A DNA stretch of 7,769 bases from an uncultured Intestinimonas sp. (GCA_958435885.1 CAUBHZ010000069.1:1-7769), one strand, 5' to 3'. Positions 1 through 6,675 are shown, numbered from the stretch's first letter. The notes: generated from the letters alone by a model not told the origin. A program made the numbers and translations.

Positions 1-633
1 TACATCGCCCTCATCCGCGAGGAGTTCCCCGAGAAAGAGATGATGTCCACCGGTATGCGCCGGGAGGTGGACCGCTGCCGTGCGGCGGTGGAAGCGGCCG
101 TGTCCGGCCGGGACGTGGCCATGGTGTGCTCCGGCGACTCCGGCATCTACGGCATGGCGGGCCTCATCTATGAGGTGGCTCAGGAGTATCCCCCCATCGA
201 GATTGAGGTGGTCCCCGGCATCACCGCCGCCTGCGGCGGCGCCGCCGTGCTGGGCGCCCCCCTGACCCACGACTTTGCCGTGGTCTCCCTCTCCGACCTG
301 CTGACCCCCTGGGACAAGATCGCCCTGCGGCTGGAGTGCGCCGCCAAAGGCGACTTCGTCCTGTGCCTCTACAATCCCGCCAGCCACAGCCGCCCCGACC
401 ATCTGAAGCGGGCCTGCGACATCCTGATGGCGGCGGGGAAGTCCCCGGATACCGTCTGCGGCTATGTGCAGAACATCGGCCGGGAGGGGGAGCGGGGGAC
501 CATCACCACTCTGGGCGCTCTGCGTGACACCCAGGTGGACATGTTCACCACCGTCTTCATTGGCAGCAGTCAGACCAAGCTGCTGGGCGGCAAGATGGTG
601 ACCCCCAGAGGCTACCTCCAGCGGGAGGGCTGA
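1..633 (+). CDS. cbiH: Precorrin-3B / cobalt-precorrin-3B C17-methyltransferase, 5' end missing
   Basis: This SAM-dependent tetrapyrrole methylase methylates C17 and drives ring contraction to (cobalt-)precorrin-4 in the cytoplasm. The reading frame is open from base 1, so the true start lies upstream. The visible part has 210 residues; family members have about 240, so roughly 30 residues with the first glycine-rich motif are missing. Visible family motifs (numbered from the first codon here) are STGMRREV (16-23), SGDSGIYGMAG (44-54), VVPGITAA (70-77), SLSDLLTPW (97-105), YNP (124-126) and the C-terminal TPRGY (201-205). An internal ATG at 40 is in frame but falls inside conserved sequence, so it is not the start. 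The stop is 2 bases before cbiJ. CobJ is the aerobic-pathway name. I use CbiH because the window looks clostridial, but the fragment alone cannot prove the anaerobic route. Confidence 0.94.
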   Translation, partial: YIALIREEFPEKEMMSTGMRREVDRCRAAVEAAVSGRDVAMVCSGDSGIYGMAGLIYEVAQEYPPIEIEVVPGITAACGGAAVLGAPLTHDFAVVSLSDLLTPWDKIALRLECAAKGDFVLCLYNPASHSRPDHLKRACDILMAAGKSPDTVCGYVQNIGREGERGTITTLGALRDTQVDMFTTVFIGSSQTKLLGGKMVTPRGYLQREG

Positions 634-635
634 GG

Positions 636-1376
636 ATGAAGATCCTGCTCTTCGGTGGTACCGGCGAGGGCCGGGCGCTGGCCGAGTGGATGCTCGCCCG
701 GGGGCTGGACGCCACGGTGTGCGTGGCCACCGAGTACGGGGAGACCCTCCTGCCCGAAGGAATGAAGGTCCACGTGGGGCGGCTGGACGCCGGTGAGATG
801 GAGGCCCTGATGGCCGACGGCTACACCCTGGTCATCGACGCCACTCACCCCTACGCCGTGGAGGTCACCAAAAACATCCGGGCGGCTGCCGACTGCGCCG
901 GCCTGCCCTGTCTGCGGCTGCTGCGGCAGTCCGACGAGGAAGACGGGTGCCGCAAGGTGCCGGACGTGGCGGCGGCGGCGGACCTGCTGGAGAAGCTGCC
1001 CGGGAACGTGCTCCTCACCACGGGGAGCAAGGAGCTGGACCACTTTGCCCGGCAGGGCCTCCGGGAACGTTGTTTTCCCCGGGTGCTGCCCATGGCGGAC
1101 TCCCTGGAGCGGTGTCTGGCGCTGGGCTTTCCGCCCAAGAACATCATCTGCATGCAGGGTCCCTTCACCAAGGAGATGAATGTGGCCACCCTGCATCAGT
1201 TCCACATCGATACCCTGGTGACCAAGGACACCGGGGGCTACGGCGGCTTCCAGGCCAAGGCGGAGGCCGCCAAGGAGGCGGACTGCGCCCTCCTGGTGGT
1301 GGAGCGGCCCCAGACCGAGACGGGGTTCACCCTGGAGGAAATACAGCGGCAGCTGCTGGGGGAGGAAGAGGCATGA
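636..1376 (+). CDS. cbiJ: Precorrin-6A / cobalt-precorrin-6A reductase (CobK/CbiJ family)
   Basis: This enzyme uses NAD(P)H to reduce (cobalt-)precorrin-6A to the dihydro form that CbiE methylates next. The protein has 246 residues, the normal family length. It opens with a dinucleotide-binding beta strand and glycine loop, GGTGEGR (7-13). Other family blocks are DATHPYA (68-74), LLTTGSKEL (126-134), MQGPF (173-177) and TKDTGGYGG (196-204), followed by an alpha-helical end with VVERP (221-225). The ATG at 636 is preceded by GGGAGGG at 623-629 with 6-base spacing, and the nucleotide-binding strand begins directly at residue 3, so the start is secure. The stop TGA overlaps the ATG of the next gene as ATGA, which suggests translational coupling to the enzyme that uses its product. 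NADH versus NADPH preference cannot be read from the sequence. Confidence 0.95.
   Translation: MKILLFGGTGEGRALAEWMLARGLDATVCVATEYGETLLPEGMKVHVGRLDAGEMEALMADGYTLVIDATHPYAVEVTKNIRAAADCAGLPCLRLLRQSDEEDGCRKVPDVAAAADLLEKLPGNVLLTTGSKELDHFARQGLRERCFPRVLPMADSLERCLALGFPPKNIICMQGPFTKEMNVATLHQFHIDTLVTKDTGGYGGFQAKAEAAKEADCALLVVERPQTETGFTLEEIQRQLLGEEEA
1358..1366 (+). promoter_or_regulatory. Shine-Dalgarno sequence of cbiET
   Basis: GGGGGAGGA lies 6 bases before the ATG at 1373, inside the end of cbiJ. It decides the start: the cbiET frame stays open for more than 400 bases upstream through cbiJ, but the methylase fold's first strand (MKIYLIGVG) begins exactly here. Confidence 0.8.
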
Positions 1377-2572
1377 AGATCTATCTCATCGGCGTGGGCA
1401 TGGGCAACCCGGACACCCTGACCCTGGCGGCCCGGAAGGCCATCGACGCCTGTCCGGTGCTCATCGGCGCGCCCCGTCTCCTGGAGCCCTGGGGAGAGGG
1501 CCACACCTGCGTGCCCCTCATCGCTGCCGACGACATCGCCCGCCGCATCGGGGAGGAGCAGGAGAATGTGGCCGTCCTCCTCTCCGGCGACACCGGCTTT
1601 TACAGCGGGGCCAAGAAGCTCTGGAAGCTGCTGGAGGGCCGTGAGGTGGAGACCATCCCCGGCATCTCCTCCCTCTCCTATTTCTGCGCCAGGCTCCGCA
1701 CCTCCTGGCAGGATGCCCACATCGTCAGCGCCCACGGCCGCAGCCACAACGCCGTGGGGGAGATCCAGCGCAACGCCAAGACCTTTGCCCTCACCGGCGG
1801 TGCCACCAAGGCGGAGGACATCTGTAAGGAGCTGACCCGCCGGGGCCTGGGAGAGGTCCGGGTGGCGGTGGGGGAGCGGCTGAGCTACCCCAATGAGCGC
1901 ATCGTCACCGGCACGGCGGCGGAGCTGGCGGAGGAGACCTTTGAAGATCTCTCCGTGCTGCTGGCGGAGAACCCCGAGCCGGTGGGCCGGCCTTGGAACA
2001 GTCCCGGCCTCCCTGACGAGGTCTTCCAGCGGGGAGCCGTCCCCATGACCAAGGAGGAGGTCCGGGCCATCTCCGTGTGCAAGCTGCGGCTCCAGCCCCA
2101 CCACGTGGTGTGGGACGTGGGAGCGGGCACCGGTTCGGTCTCCCTGGAGTGCGCCCTGGCCTGCCCCGCCGGACAGGTCTTTGCCATTGAAAAGAACCCC
2201 GAGGCGGTGGCTCTCCTGGAGGAGAACAAGGCCCGCCTAGGGGCGTCCAACCTCACCGTCGTCTCCGGCACCGCGCCGGCGGCCCTGGAGGGCCTGCCCG
2301 CCCCCGACCGGGTCTTCCTGGGCGGCACCTCGGGAAACATGGACGACATTCTGATGATGATATTTGAAAAAAATCCCGCCGCCCGGGTGGTGTGCACCGC
2401 CGTCACCCTGGAGACGGTGGGGGAGGCCGCCCGGCTCTTCGCCCCTCTGGCGGAGGCGGATATGGTGCAGCTGTCGGTGACCCGGACCCGGAAGGCGGGG
2501 CGGTATCACCTGATGGACGCCCAGAACCCGGTGTGGATCTTCAGCGGGGAGGGGAAGGGCCATGACGCGTAA
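1373..2572 (+). CDS. cbiET: Fused (cobalt-)precorrin-6B C5,C15-methyltransferase / C12 decarboxylase, CobL-type CbiE-CbiT fusion
   Basis: This bifunctional enzyme of 399 residues matches CobL in length. Residues 1 to about 200 are the CbiE tetrapyrrole methylase (C5 methylation): GVGMGNP (7-13), SGDTGFYSGAKKL (71-83) and PGISSLSY (96-103). Residues from about 208 to 390 are CbiT, a Rossmann-type SAM methyltransferase that methylates C15 and decarboxylates the C12 acetate. The CbiT part opens with the GLPDEVF...PMTKEEVR block (212-231), has SAM motif I DVGAGTGSVSLE (248-259), an acidic residue after strand 2 in AIEKNP (271-276), and FLGGTSGN (315-322). No stop or frameshift lies between the domains, so the fusion is real and both halves look intact. 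The gene overlaps cbiJ by 4 bases and cbiA by 11. In some anaerobes CbiE and CbiT are separate; fusion is common in clostridia and in aerobes, so it does not settle the pathway type. Confidence 0.96.
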   Translation: MKIYLIGVGMGNPDTLTLAARKAIDACPVLIGAPRLLEPWGEGHTCVPLIAADDIARRIGEEQENVAVLLSGDTGFYSGAKKLWKLLEGREVETIPGISSLSYFCARLRTSWQDAHIVSAHGRSHNAVGEIQRNAKTFALTGGATKAEDICKELTRRGLGEVRVAVGERLSYPNERIVTGTAAELAEETFEDLSVLLAENPEPVGRPWNSPGLPDEVFQRGAVPMTKEEVRAISVCKLRLQPHHVVWDVGAGTGSVSLECALACPAGQVFAIEKNPEAVALLEENKARLGASNLTVVSGTAPAALEGLPAPDRVFLGGTSGNMDDILMMIFEKNPAARVVCTAVTLETVGEAARLFAPLAEADMVQLSVTRTRKAGRYHLMDAQNPVWIFSGEGKGHDA

Positions 2573-3935
2573 GGTGCCCCGGATTCTCCTCTGCGCCCCG
2601 GCCAGCGGCGGCGGCAAGACCACGATTACCTGCGCCCTCCTCCAGGCCCTGGTGGACCGGGGGGCGGCCCCGGTGGCCTACAAATGCGGTCCAGACTACA
2701 TCGACCCCATGTTCCACAGCGAGGTCATCGGCGCCAAGAGCCGCAATCTGGACCTCTTCCTTATGGGGGAGGCCGCCGTCCGCCGGAGTTTGCTGGAGAA
2801 CACCCCCGACGCTTCCACGGCGGTCCTTGAGGGGGTCATGGGCTACTACGACGGCATCGCCCTGTCCTCCCAGGCCAGCGCCTACGACCTGGCCCGGACC
2901 ACGGAGACCCCGGCGGTGCTGGTGGCAGACGCCCGGGGACGGGCCCTCACCGCCGCCGCCCTGGTGAAGGGTATGGCGTCCTTCCGGCCCGATTCCAACA
3001 TTCAGGGCGTCATCCTCAACCGCTGCCCCCCTATGATGTATGGCCGGTTGAAGGAGACCATTGAGGCCGAGACCGGCATCCATGTGTACGGTTATCTCCC
3101 CAACCTGCCGGAGGTGGCGCTGGAGAGCCGCCACCTGGGCCTGGTCACCGCTGCCGAGGTGGGAGATCTGAGGCAAAAGCTCCACCGCATGGCGGAGCAG
3201 GCGGAAAAGACCATCGACATCGACGGCCTGTTGGCTCTGGCGGCGTCGGCGCCCGCCCTGGAGGCGCCGGAGCGGCCCGAACCGTCCATTTCCCGGGAAA
3301 GACCGGTCATCGCCCTGGCCCGGGACAAGGCGTTCTGCTTCTACTATGCCGATGGCCTCTCCGAGCTGGTGCGCCAGGGGGCGGAACTGGCGGAGTTCTC
3401 CCCGCTGGAGGATGAAAAATTGCCGGAGGGCTGCTCCGGCCTCTACCTGGGAGGCGGCTACCCGGAGGTCTACGCCGGGAAGCTGGCCCGGAACACCGCC
3501 CTGCTGGAGGAGATCCGGCAAAAAATCCGCCGCGGCCTGCCCACGGTGGCCGAGTGCGGCGGCTTCCTCTACCTGCAAAAGACCCTCTCTGACGCCGACG
3601 GGCGCTATGACTGGGAGATGGCAGGCGTCTTCCCCGGCCAGGCTGCCAACACCGGAAAGCTGGGCCGGTTCGGCTACATCGGGATGACCGCCCGCAACGA
3701 CGGGCTGCTGTGCAGGGCGGGGGAGACCCTCTCCGCCCACGAGTTCCACTACTGGGACACCACCACGCCGGGAGGCGACTTCCGGGCCCAGAAGCCCCTG
3801 AGCGACCGGGGCTGGGACTGCGCCTGGCATACGCCCACCCTGTACGCGGGCTTTCCCCATGTGCATTTCAGCGGCTGCCCCCAGGCCGCGCGGCGGTTCG
3901 TGGAGGCATGCGCACGCTATCAAAGGGAGGAATAA
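2562..3935 (+). CDS. cbiA: Cobyrinate a,c-diamide synthase (CbiA)
   Basis: CbiA uses ATP and glutamine to amidate the c then a acetate side chains of cobyrinic acid. The 457-residue length is close to Salmonella CbiA. The N-terminal part is an ATP-dependent synthetase of the dethiobiotin-synthetase fold with P-loop APASGGGKTT (12-21), KCGPDYIDP (41-49) and EGVMGYYDG (90-98); the aspartates at 45, 48 and 97 match conserved positions of the family. From about residue 248 a class I glutamine amidotransferase domain follows: ARDKAFCFYY (253-262), LGGGYPE (296-302), nucleophile Cys332 in AECGGFLYL, HEFHYWD (393-399) and the C-terminal HVHFSG (433-438) with the likely catalytic histidine. The ATG at 2562 lies inside the end of cbiET, 11 bases overlapping in another frame, after GGGGAGGGG at 2546-2554. 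CobB of the aerobic pathway is the close alternative; context and length favour CbiA. Confidence 0.96.
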   Translation: MTRKVPRILLCAPASGGGKTTITCALLQALVDRGAAPVAYKCGPDYIDPMFHSEVIGAKSRNLDLFLMGEAAVRRSLLENTPDASTAVLEGVMGYYDGIALSSQASAYDLARTTETPAVLVADARGRALTAAALVKGMASFRPDSNIQGVILNRCPPMMYGRLKETIEAETGIHVYGYLPNLPEVALESRHLGLVTAAEVGDLRQKLHRMAEQAEKTIDIDGLLALAASAPALEAPERPEPSISRERPVIALARDKAFCFYYADGLSELVRQGAELAEFSPLEDEKLPEGCSGLYLGGGYPEVYAGKLARNTALLEEIRQKIRRGLPTVAECGGFLYLQKTLSDADGRYDWEMAGVFPGQAANTGKLGRFGYIGMTARNDGLLCRAGETLSAHEFHYWDTTTPGGDFRAQKPLSDRGWDCAWHTPTLYAGFPHVHFSGCPQAARRFVEACARYQREE

Positions 3936-3938
3936 GGT

Positions 3939-4997
3939 ATGGACTTGCAGGAGATCGTGGCCGGGATCGGACCGGTGGATGAGAAGGCTATGGCGGAGGC
4001 CCAGCGGCGGTGGGATTCCATCGCCCACCCTCTGAACAGCCTGGGCATGCTGGAGCGGGACATCATCCGCATCGCCGGCATCACCGGCGACCCCAACGTG
4101 GACCTCTCCAAAAAGGCGGTGGTGGCCATGTGCGCCGACAACGGCGTGGTGGCCGAGGGGGTCACCCAGACCGGCCAGGACGTCACCGCCATCGTCACCG
4201 AGAACATGTCCAAGGGGGACACCTCCGTGTGCTGCATGGCCCGGGTGGCCGGTGCCGAGGTCATCCCGGTGGACATCGGTGTGGCCCGGCCGGTGGTGGG
4301 GGAGCACATCCGCCAGTGCTGCATCCGCCGGGGCACCGCCAACATGACCAAAGGTCCCGCCATGACCCGGGCGGAAGCCGAGCGGGCCGTCCTCACCGGC
4401 GTGGAGCTGGTGGGGGAGCTGAAGGAGCAGGGTGTCCGCCTCCTGGCCACCGGCGAGATGGGCATCGGCAACACCACCACCTCCAGCGCCATTGTCTCGG
4501 TGCTGCTGGGGAAGGACCCGGCAGAGGTCACCGGTCGCGGCGCCGGCCTCACCTCGGAGGGCCTGGAGCGGAAGATCCACGCCATCGAGACCGCCATTGC
4601 TGTCAATCGGCCCGACTCCGCCGACGGCCTGGACGTCCTCCACAAGGTGGGCGGCCTGGACATCGCCGGCCTGGCCGGTGTCTTCCTGGGAGGCGCCTAC
4701 TACCGCATCCCGGTGCTGGTGGACGGCTTCATCTCCTCCGCCGCCGCTCTGGCAGCTGCGGCTATCTGTCCGACGGTCAAGGGCTACATGCTGGCTAGCC
4801 ATGCCTCCAACGAGCCCGCTGGGCGCATGGTGCTGGAGGCCCTGGAGCTGGAGCCCTTCCTCTACGCCGGCATGTGCCTGGGTGAGGGCACCGGTGCGGT
4901 GGCCGTCATGCCCCTGTTGGAGATGGGCGCCGCGGTCTACCGGGAGATGTGCACCTTTGAGGCCACCGATATCGAGGCCTACGAGCACCTTACTTAA
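3939..4997 (+). CDS. cobT: Nicotinate-nucleotide:dimethylbenzimidazole phosphoribosyltransferase (CobT)
   Basis: CobT transfers phosphoribose from nicotinate mononucleotide to the lower-ligand base, giving alpha-ribazole 5'-phosphate (or an analogue) for CobS. The 352 residues match Salmonella CobT. Family blocks seen: PLNSLG (31-36), ADNGVVAEGVT (66-76), TGEMGIGNTT (171-180), GRGAG (199-203), DGFISSAAAL (262-271), SHASNEP (287-293) and GEGTGA (315-320). Glu316 in the last block corresponds to the catalytic glutamate, and Glu173 to a second conserved one. The ATG at 3939 sits 3 bases after cbiA, with a strong AAAGGGAGG at 3922-3930 inside cbiA. This CobT is unrelated to the cobaltochelatase subunit of the same name. 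No lower-ligand synthesis gene (bluB or bza type) is in the window, so the native base is unknown and may be imported. Confidence 0.97.
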   Translation: MDLQEIVAGIGPVDEKAMAEAQRRWDSIAHPLNSLGMLERDIIRIAGITGDPNVDLSKKAVVAMCADNGVVAEGVTQTGQDVTAIVTENMSKGDTSVCCMARVAGAEVIPVDIGVARPVVGEHIRQCCIRRGTANMTKGPAMTRAEAERAVLTGVELVGELKEQGVRLLATGEMGIGNTTTSSAIVSVLLGKDPAEVTGRGAGLTSEGLERKIHAIETAIAVNRPDSADGLDVLHKVGGLDIAGLAGVFLGGAYYRIPVLVDGFISSAAALAAAAICPTVKGYMLASHASNEPAGRMVLEALELEPFLYAGMCLGEGTGAVAVMPLLEMGAAVYREMCTFEATDIEAYEHLT

Positions 4998-5003
4998 TGA
5001 GAA

Positions 5004-5012
5004 AAAGGGAGG
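5004..5012 (+). promoter_or_regulatory. Shine-Dalgarno sequence of cobU
   Basis: AAAGGGAGG lies 7 bases before the ATG at 5020, within the 22-base gap after cobT, the longest gap in the window and a local A-rich patch. The same nine bases precede cobT at 3922-3930. It fixes the cobU start, because the cobU frame is otherwise open for almost 600 bases upstream inside cobT. Confidence 0.85.
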
Positions 5013-5019
5013 ACGCCCC

Positions 5020-5535
5020 ATGCTGATCCTGGTCTCCGGCGGCTCCGCCAGCGGAAAATCCAAATATGCGGAGGACCTGGTGGTGCAGGCGCCGCCGGGA
5101 GAGCGGATCTACGTGGCCACCATGCAGGTCTGGGATGAGGAGAGCCGCCGCCGGGTGGAGCGCCACCGGGCCATGCGGGCGGGGAAGGGCTTCAGCACCG
5201 AGGAGCGGCCCGTCCATCTCGACCACATGCCGGTGCCCGCCGGGTCGGTGGTGCTGCTGGAGGACCTCTCCAACCTGACCGCCAACGAGTGGTTCGGGCC
5301 GGAGGGAAGAGAAGGTGCCGAGGAGCGGGTCCTCTCCGGCATCCGGAAGCTGAAGGCGGAGAGCGCCTGCACGGTGGTGGTCACCAACGAGCTCTTCTCC
5401 GACGGCGTCACCTATGACAAAGAGACGGCTGACTACCTCTCCGCCCTGGCCCGGCTCAATGTAGCCGTGGCGGCGGAGGCCGATCGGGTCTATGAGGTGG
5501 TCTGCGGCATTCCGGTCTGCTGGAAGGGGGCGTAA
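5020..5535 (+). CDS. cobU: Adenosylcobinamide kinase / adenosylcobinamide-phosphate guanylyltransferase (CobU)
   Basis: CobU phosphorylates adenosylcobinamide and then transfers GMP to it, giving AdoCbi-GDP, the substrate of CobS. The 171-residue length fits the family (about 180). Residues 7-14 are an intact P-loop, GGSASGKS. Strand IYVATMQ (30-36) is followed by RRRVERHR (43-50); His49 aligns by eye with Salmonella His46, the residue that carries the GMP. Later blocks are VLLEDLSNLTANE (78-90), VTNE (121-124) and DRVYEVVCGIP (155-165). After VTNE the protein reads LFSDGVTYDKET instead of the classical VGxGIVPxN, a divergent loop that I believe recurs in clostridial CobU proteins (from memory). 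The P-loop begins within 7 residues of the chosen ATG. It ends 4 bases before cobS. A second, shorter CobU-like gene lies at 6307. Confidence 0.92.
   Translation: MLILVSGGSASGKSKYAEDLVVQAPPGERIYVATMQVWDEESRRRVERHRAMRAGKGFSTEERPVHLDHMPVPAGSVVLLEDLSNLTANEWFGPEGREGAEERVLSGIRKLKAESACTVVVTNELFSDGVTYDKETADYLSALARLNVAVAAEADRVYEVVCGIPVCWKGA
5522..5530 (+). promoter_or_regulatory. Shine-Dalgarno sequence of cobS
   Basis: GGAAGGGGG at the end of cobU lies 9 bases before the ATG at 5540. It supports that start over an in-frame upstream ATG at 5492, which would add 16 arginine-rich residues encoded inside cobU, and over the in-frame ATG at 5570. Confidence 0.65.
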
Positions 5536-5539
5536 AGAC

Positions 5540-6310
5540 ATGTTCCGTTCGCTGTGCATCGCCGTGGCCATGTACTCCAAGCTCCCAGCCCCCAGGGTGG
5601 ACTGGGACAAGAAGAGTCTCTCCTGGGCTATGTGCTTTTTCCCGGTGGTGGGTGTGGTCATCGCCCTGCTGCTGGGTATCTGGCTCAAGCTCTGCGCCTG
5701 GCTGGACTTCGGACCCTTTCTCCGCTCCGCCGCGGCCCTCCTCCTGCCCATCACGGTGAGCGGGGCCATCCACCTGGACGGCTTCTGCGACACCTCCGAC
5801 GCCCTGGGCTCCCACCAGAGCCGGGAGAAGAAGCTGGAGATTTTGAAGGACTCCCACACCGGGGCCTTTGCCATTATCTGCTGCTGCCTCTACCTCATCC
5901 TCTTCTTTGCCATCTGGTGCGAGGTGGAGCCGGTGGGGCGGACCCTGTGGGTACTGGCTATGGGTCCCGTCCTGTCCCGGAGCCTCTCCGGCCTGGCCGC
6001 CGTGAGCTGGCCCAACGCCCGGGGCAGCGGCCTCCTGGCCACCTTCATCCAGCCCATGGACGCCGTCAGGGCACGGGTGGTGCTGCTGGTGTGGGTGGCG
6101 GCGAGTGCCGCCGCCATGATCGCCCTGGACCCGGTCACCGGCGTTGCCGCCGTGGCAGGAGCCGGGCTCTCCTTCCTCTATTATTTTGTCATGTCCCGCC
6201 GGCAGTTCGGCGGCATCACCGGAGATCTGGCGGGCTTCTTCCTCCAGGTCTGTGAGTGCGCCATGGTCCTGGCGGTGGTCCTGGCGCAGCGTCTGGAGGC
6301 ATTGCTATGA
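5540..6310 (+). CDS. cobS: Adenosylcobinamide-GDP ribazoletransferase, cobalamin(-5'-phosphate) synthase (CobS)
   Basis: CobS is the integral membrane enzyme that joins AdoCbi-GDP to alpha-ribazole (phosphate) and so completes the nucleotide loop. The 256 residues match the family. Conserved blocks are HLDGFCDTSDAL (78-89), with the aspartates expected to bind metal, then SREKKLEILKDSHTGAFA (94-111) and GGITGDLAGFFLQVCE (224-239). Hydrophobic stretches that probably span the membrane lie near 30-52, 61-77, 109-127, 134-150, 178-196, 200-217 and 239-252; helix limits are estimates by eye. The N-terminus, with AMYSKLPAPRVDW (10-22), is the clostridial style of this family. The gene follows cobU by 4 bases and its TGA overlaps the next ATG (ATGA), placing the synthase between the two CobU-type genes. 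A run of three cysteines (114-116) in a membrane segment is unusual-looking but has no known meaning. Confidence 0.95.
   Translation: MFRSLCIAVAMYSKLPAPRVDWDKKSLSWAMCFFPVVGVVIALLLGIWLKLCAWLDFGPFLRSAAALLLPITVSGAIHLDGFCDTSDALGSHQSREKKLEILKDSHTGAFAIICCCLYLILFFAIWCEVEPVGRTLWVLAMGPVLSRSLSGLAAVSWPNARGSGLLATFIQPMDAVRARVVLLVWVAASAAAMIALDPVTGVAAVAGAGLSFLYYFVMSRRQFGGITGDLAGFFLQVCECAMVLAVVLAQRLEALL
6295..6299 (+). promoter_or_regulatory. Shine-Dalgarno sequence of the short CobU-like gene
   Basis: GGAGG near the end of cobS lies 7 bases before the ATG at 6307. It supports starting the short gene at MILLIGG rather than at the in-frame ATG at 6256, which would add a glycine-rich stretch with no family similarity. 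Confidence 0.6.
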
Positions 6311-6675
6311 TCCTGCTCATCGGCGGCGTCGGCCAGGGAAAGCTGGCCTACGCCCTGGAAAAGACCGGCTTGGGCCCGGAGGCCGTGGCCCATGACCCTA
6401 TATCGGCCAGGATAAAACCCATCTTTGACGGGCTGGAGACCTGGGTCCGTGCCCACCCCGGAGAGGGGATCGGGGACCTGCTGGAGGTCAATCCCGGCGT
6501 GGTCATCCTCTGTGACGAGGTGGGCTGCGGCGTGGTGCCGGTGGACCCGGCGGAGCGGGCCTGGCGGGAGGAAGTGGGCCGGCTGTGCTGTGATCTGGCT
6601 CAAAAGGCACAGCGGGTGGAGCGGATCTTCTGCGGCCTGAGCATGGTATTGAAGGGGGAAGAAACATGGAAGTGA
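6307..6675 (+). CDS. Short CobU-like protein (adenosylcobinamide kinase/guanylyltransferase family, probably reduced)
   Basis: This 122-residue protein resembles CobU at both ends but lacks about 50 residues of the middle. It begins MILLIGG, and its P-loop GGVGQGKL (6-13) has Leu13 where Walker A needs Ser or Thr. There is no counterpart of the guanylylated-histidine helix: the region after the first strand reads ARIKPIFDGLETWVRA (34-49). The C-terminal half keeps the classical CobU pattern, VVILCDEVGCGVVPVD (65-80), REEVGRLCC (87-95) and RVERIFCGLSMVLK (103-116), closer there to Salmonella CobU than the full-length copy is. It overlaps cobS by 4 bases and cobC by 10, so it is an embedded operon member with no internal stop or frameshift, not decay. 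I recall similar short CobU relatives in other clostridial cob operons. Its function is not established; a kinase-only role or a partner of CobU or CobS are possibilities. Confidence 0.75.
   Translation: MILLIGGVGQGKLAYALEKTGLGPEAVAHDPISARIKPIFDGLETWVRAHPGEGIGDLLEVNPGVVILCDEVGCGVVPVDPAERAWREEVGRLCCDLAQKAQRVERIFCGLSMVLKGEETWK

Noticed and set aside
612..1205. Minus-strand open frame of 197 codons opposite cbiJ, and similar minus-strand frames at 1238-2104, 4990-5874 and 6600-7217.
   Set aside because: Each lies fully opposite recognised genes, has a low-complexity translation typical of GC-rich antisense frames, and shows no domain.
947..1372. In-frame upstream extension of cbiET through the cbiJ gene.
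   Set aside because: The translation there is Gly/Ala/His-rich shadow sequence of cbiJ; the methylase fold begins at the ATG at 1373, which has its own Shine-Dalgarno sequence.
4432..5019. In-frame upstream extension of cobU through the cobT gene.
   Set aside because: It is a Ser/Pro/Trp/Arg-rich shadow of cobT; cobU begins at the P-loop strand after the Shine-Dalgarno sequence at 5004-5012.
4997..5026. A nine-codon micro-ORF whose ATG overlaps the cobT stop (TAATG) and whose TGA lies just inside cobU, suggesting a leader peptide or reinitiation signal.
   Set aside because: It has no Shine-Dalgarno sequence of its own, contains the cobU Shine-Dalgarno sequence within it, and its peptide shows no attenuation-like codon run. 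Chance is sufficient.
6307..6675. Short CobU-like gene as a pseudogene of cobU.
   Set aside because: No stop or frameshift is present, it has a Shine-Dalgarno sequence and coupled overlaps on both sides, and the C-terminal motif block is well preserved, so it looks maintained rather than decaying.
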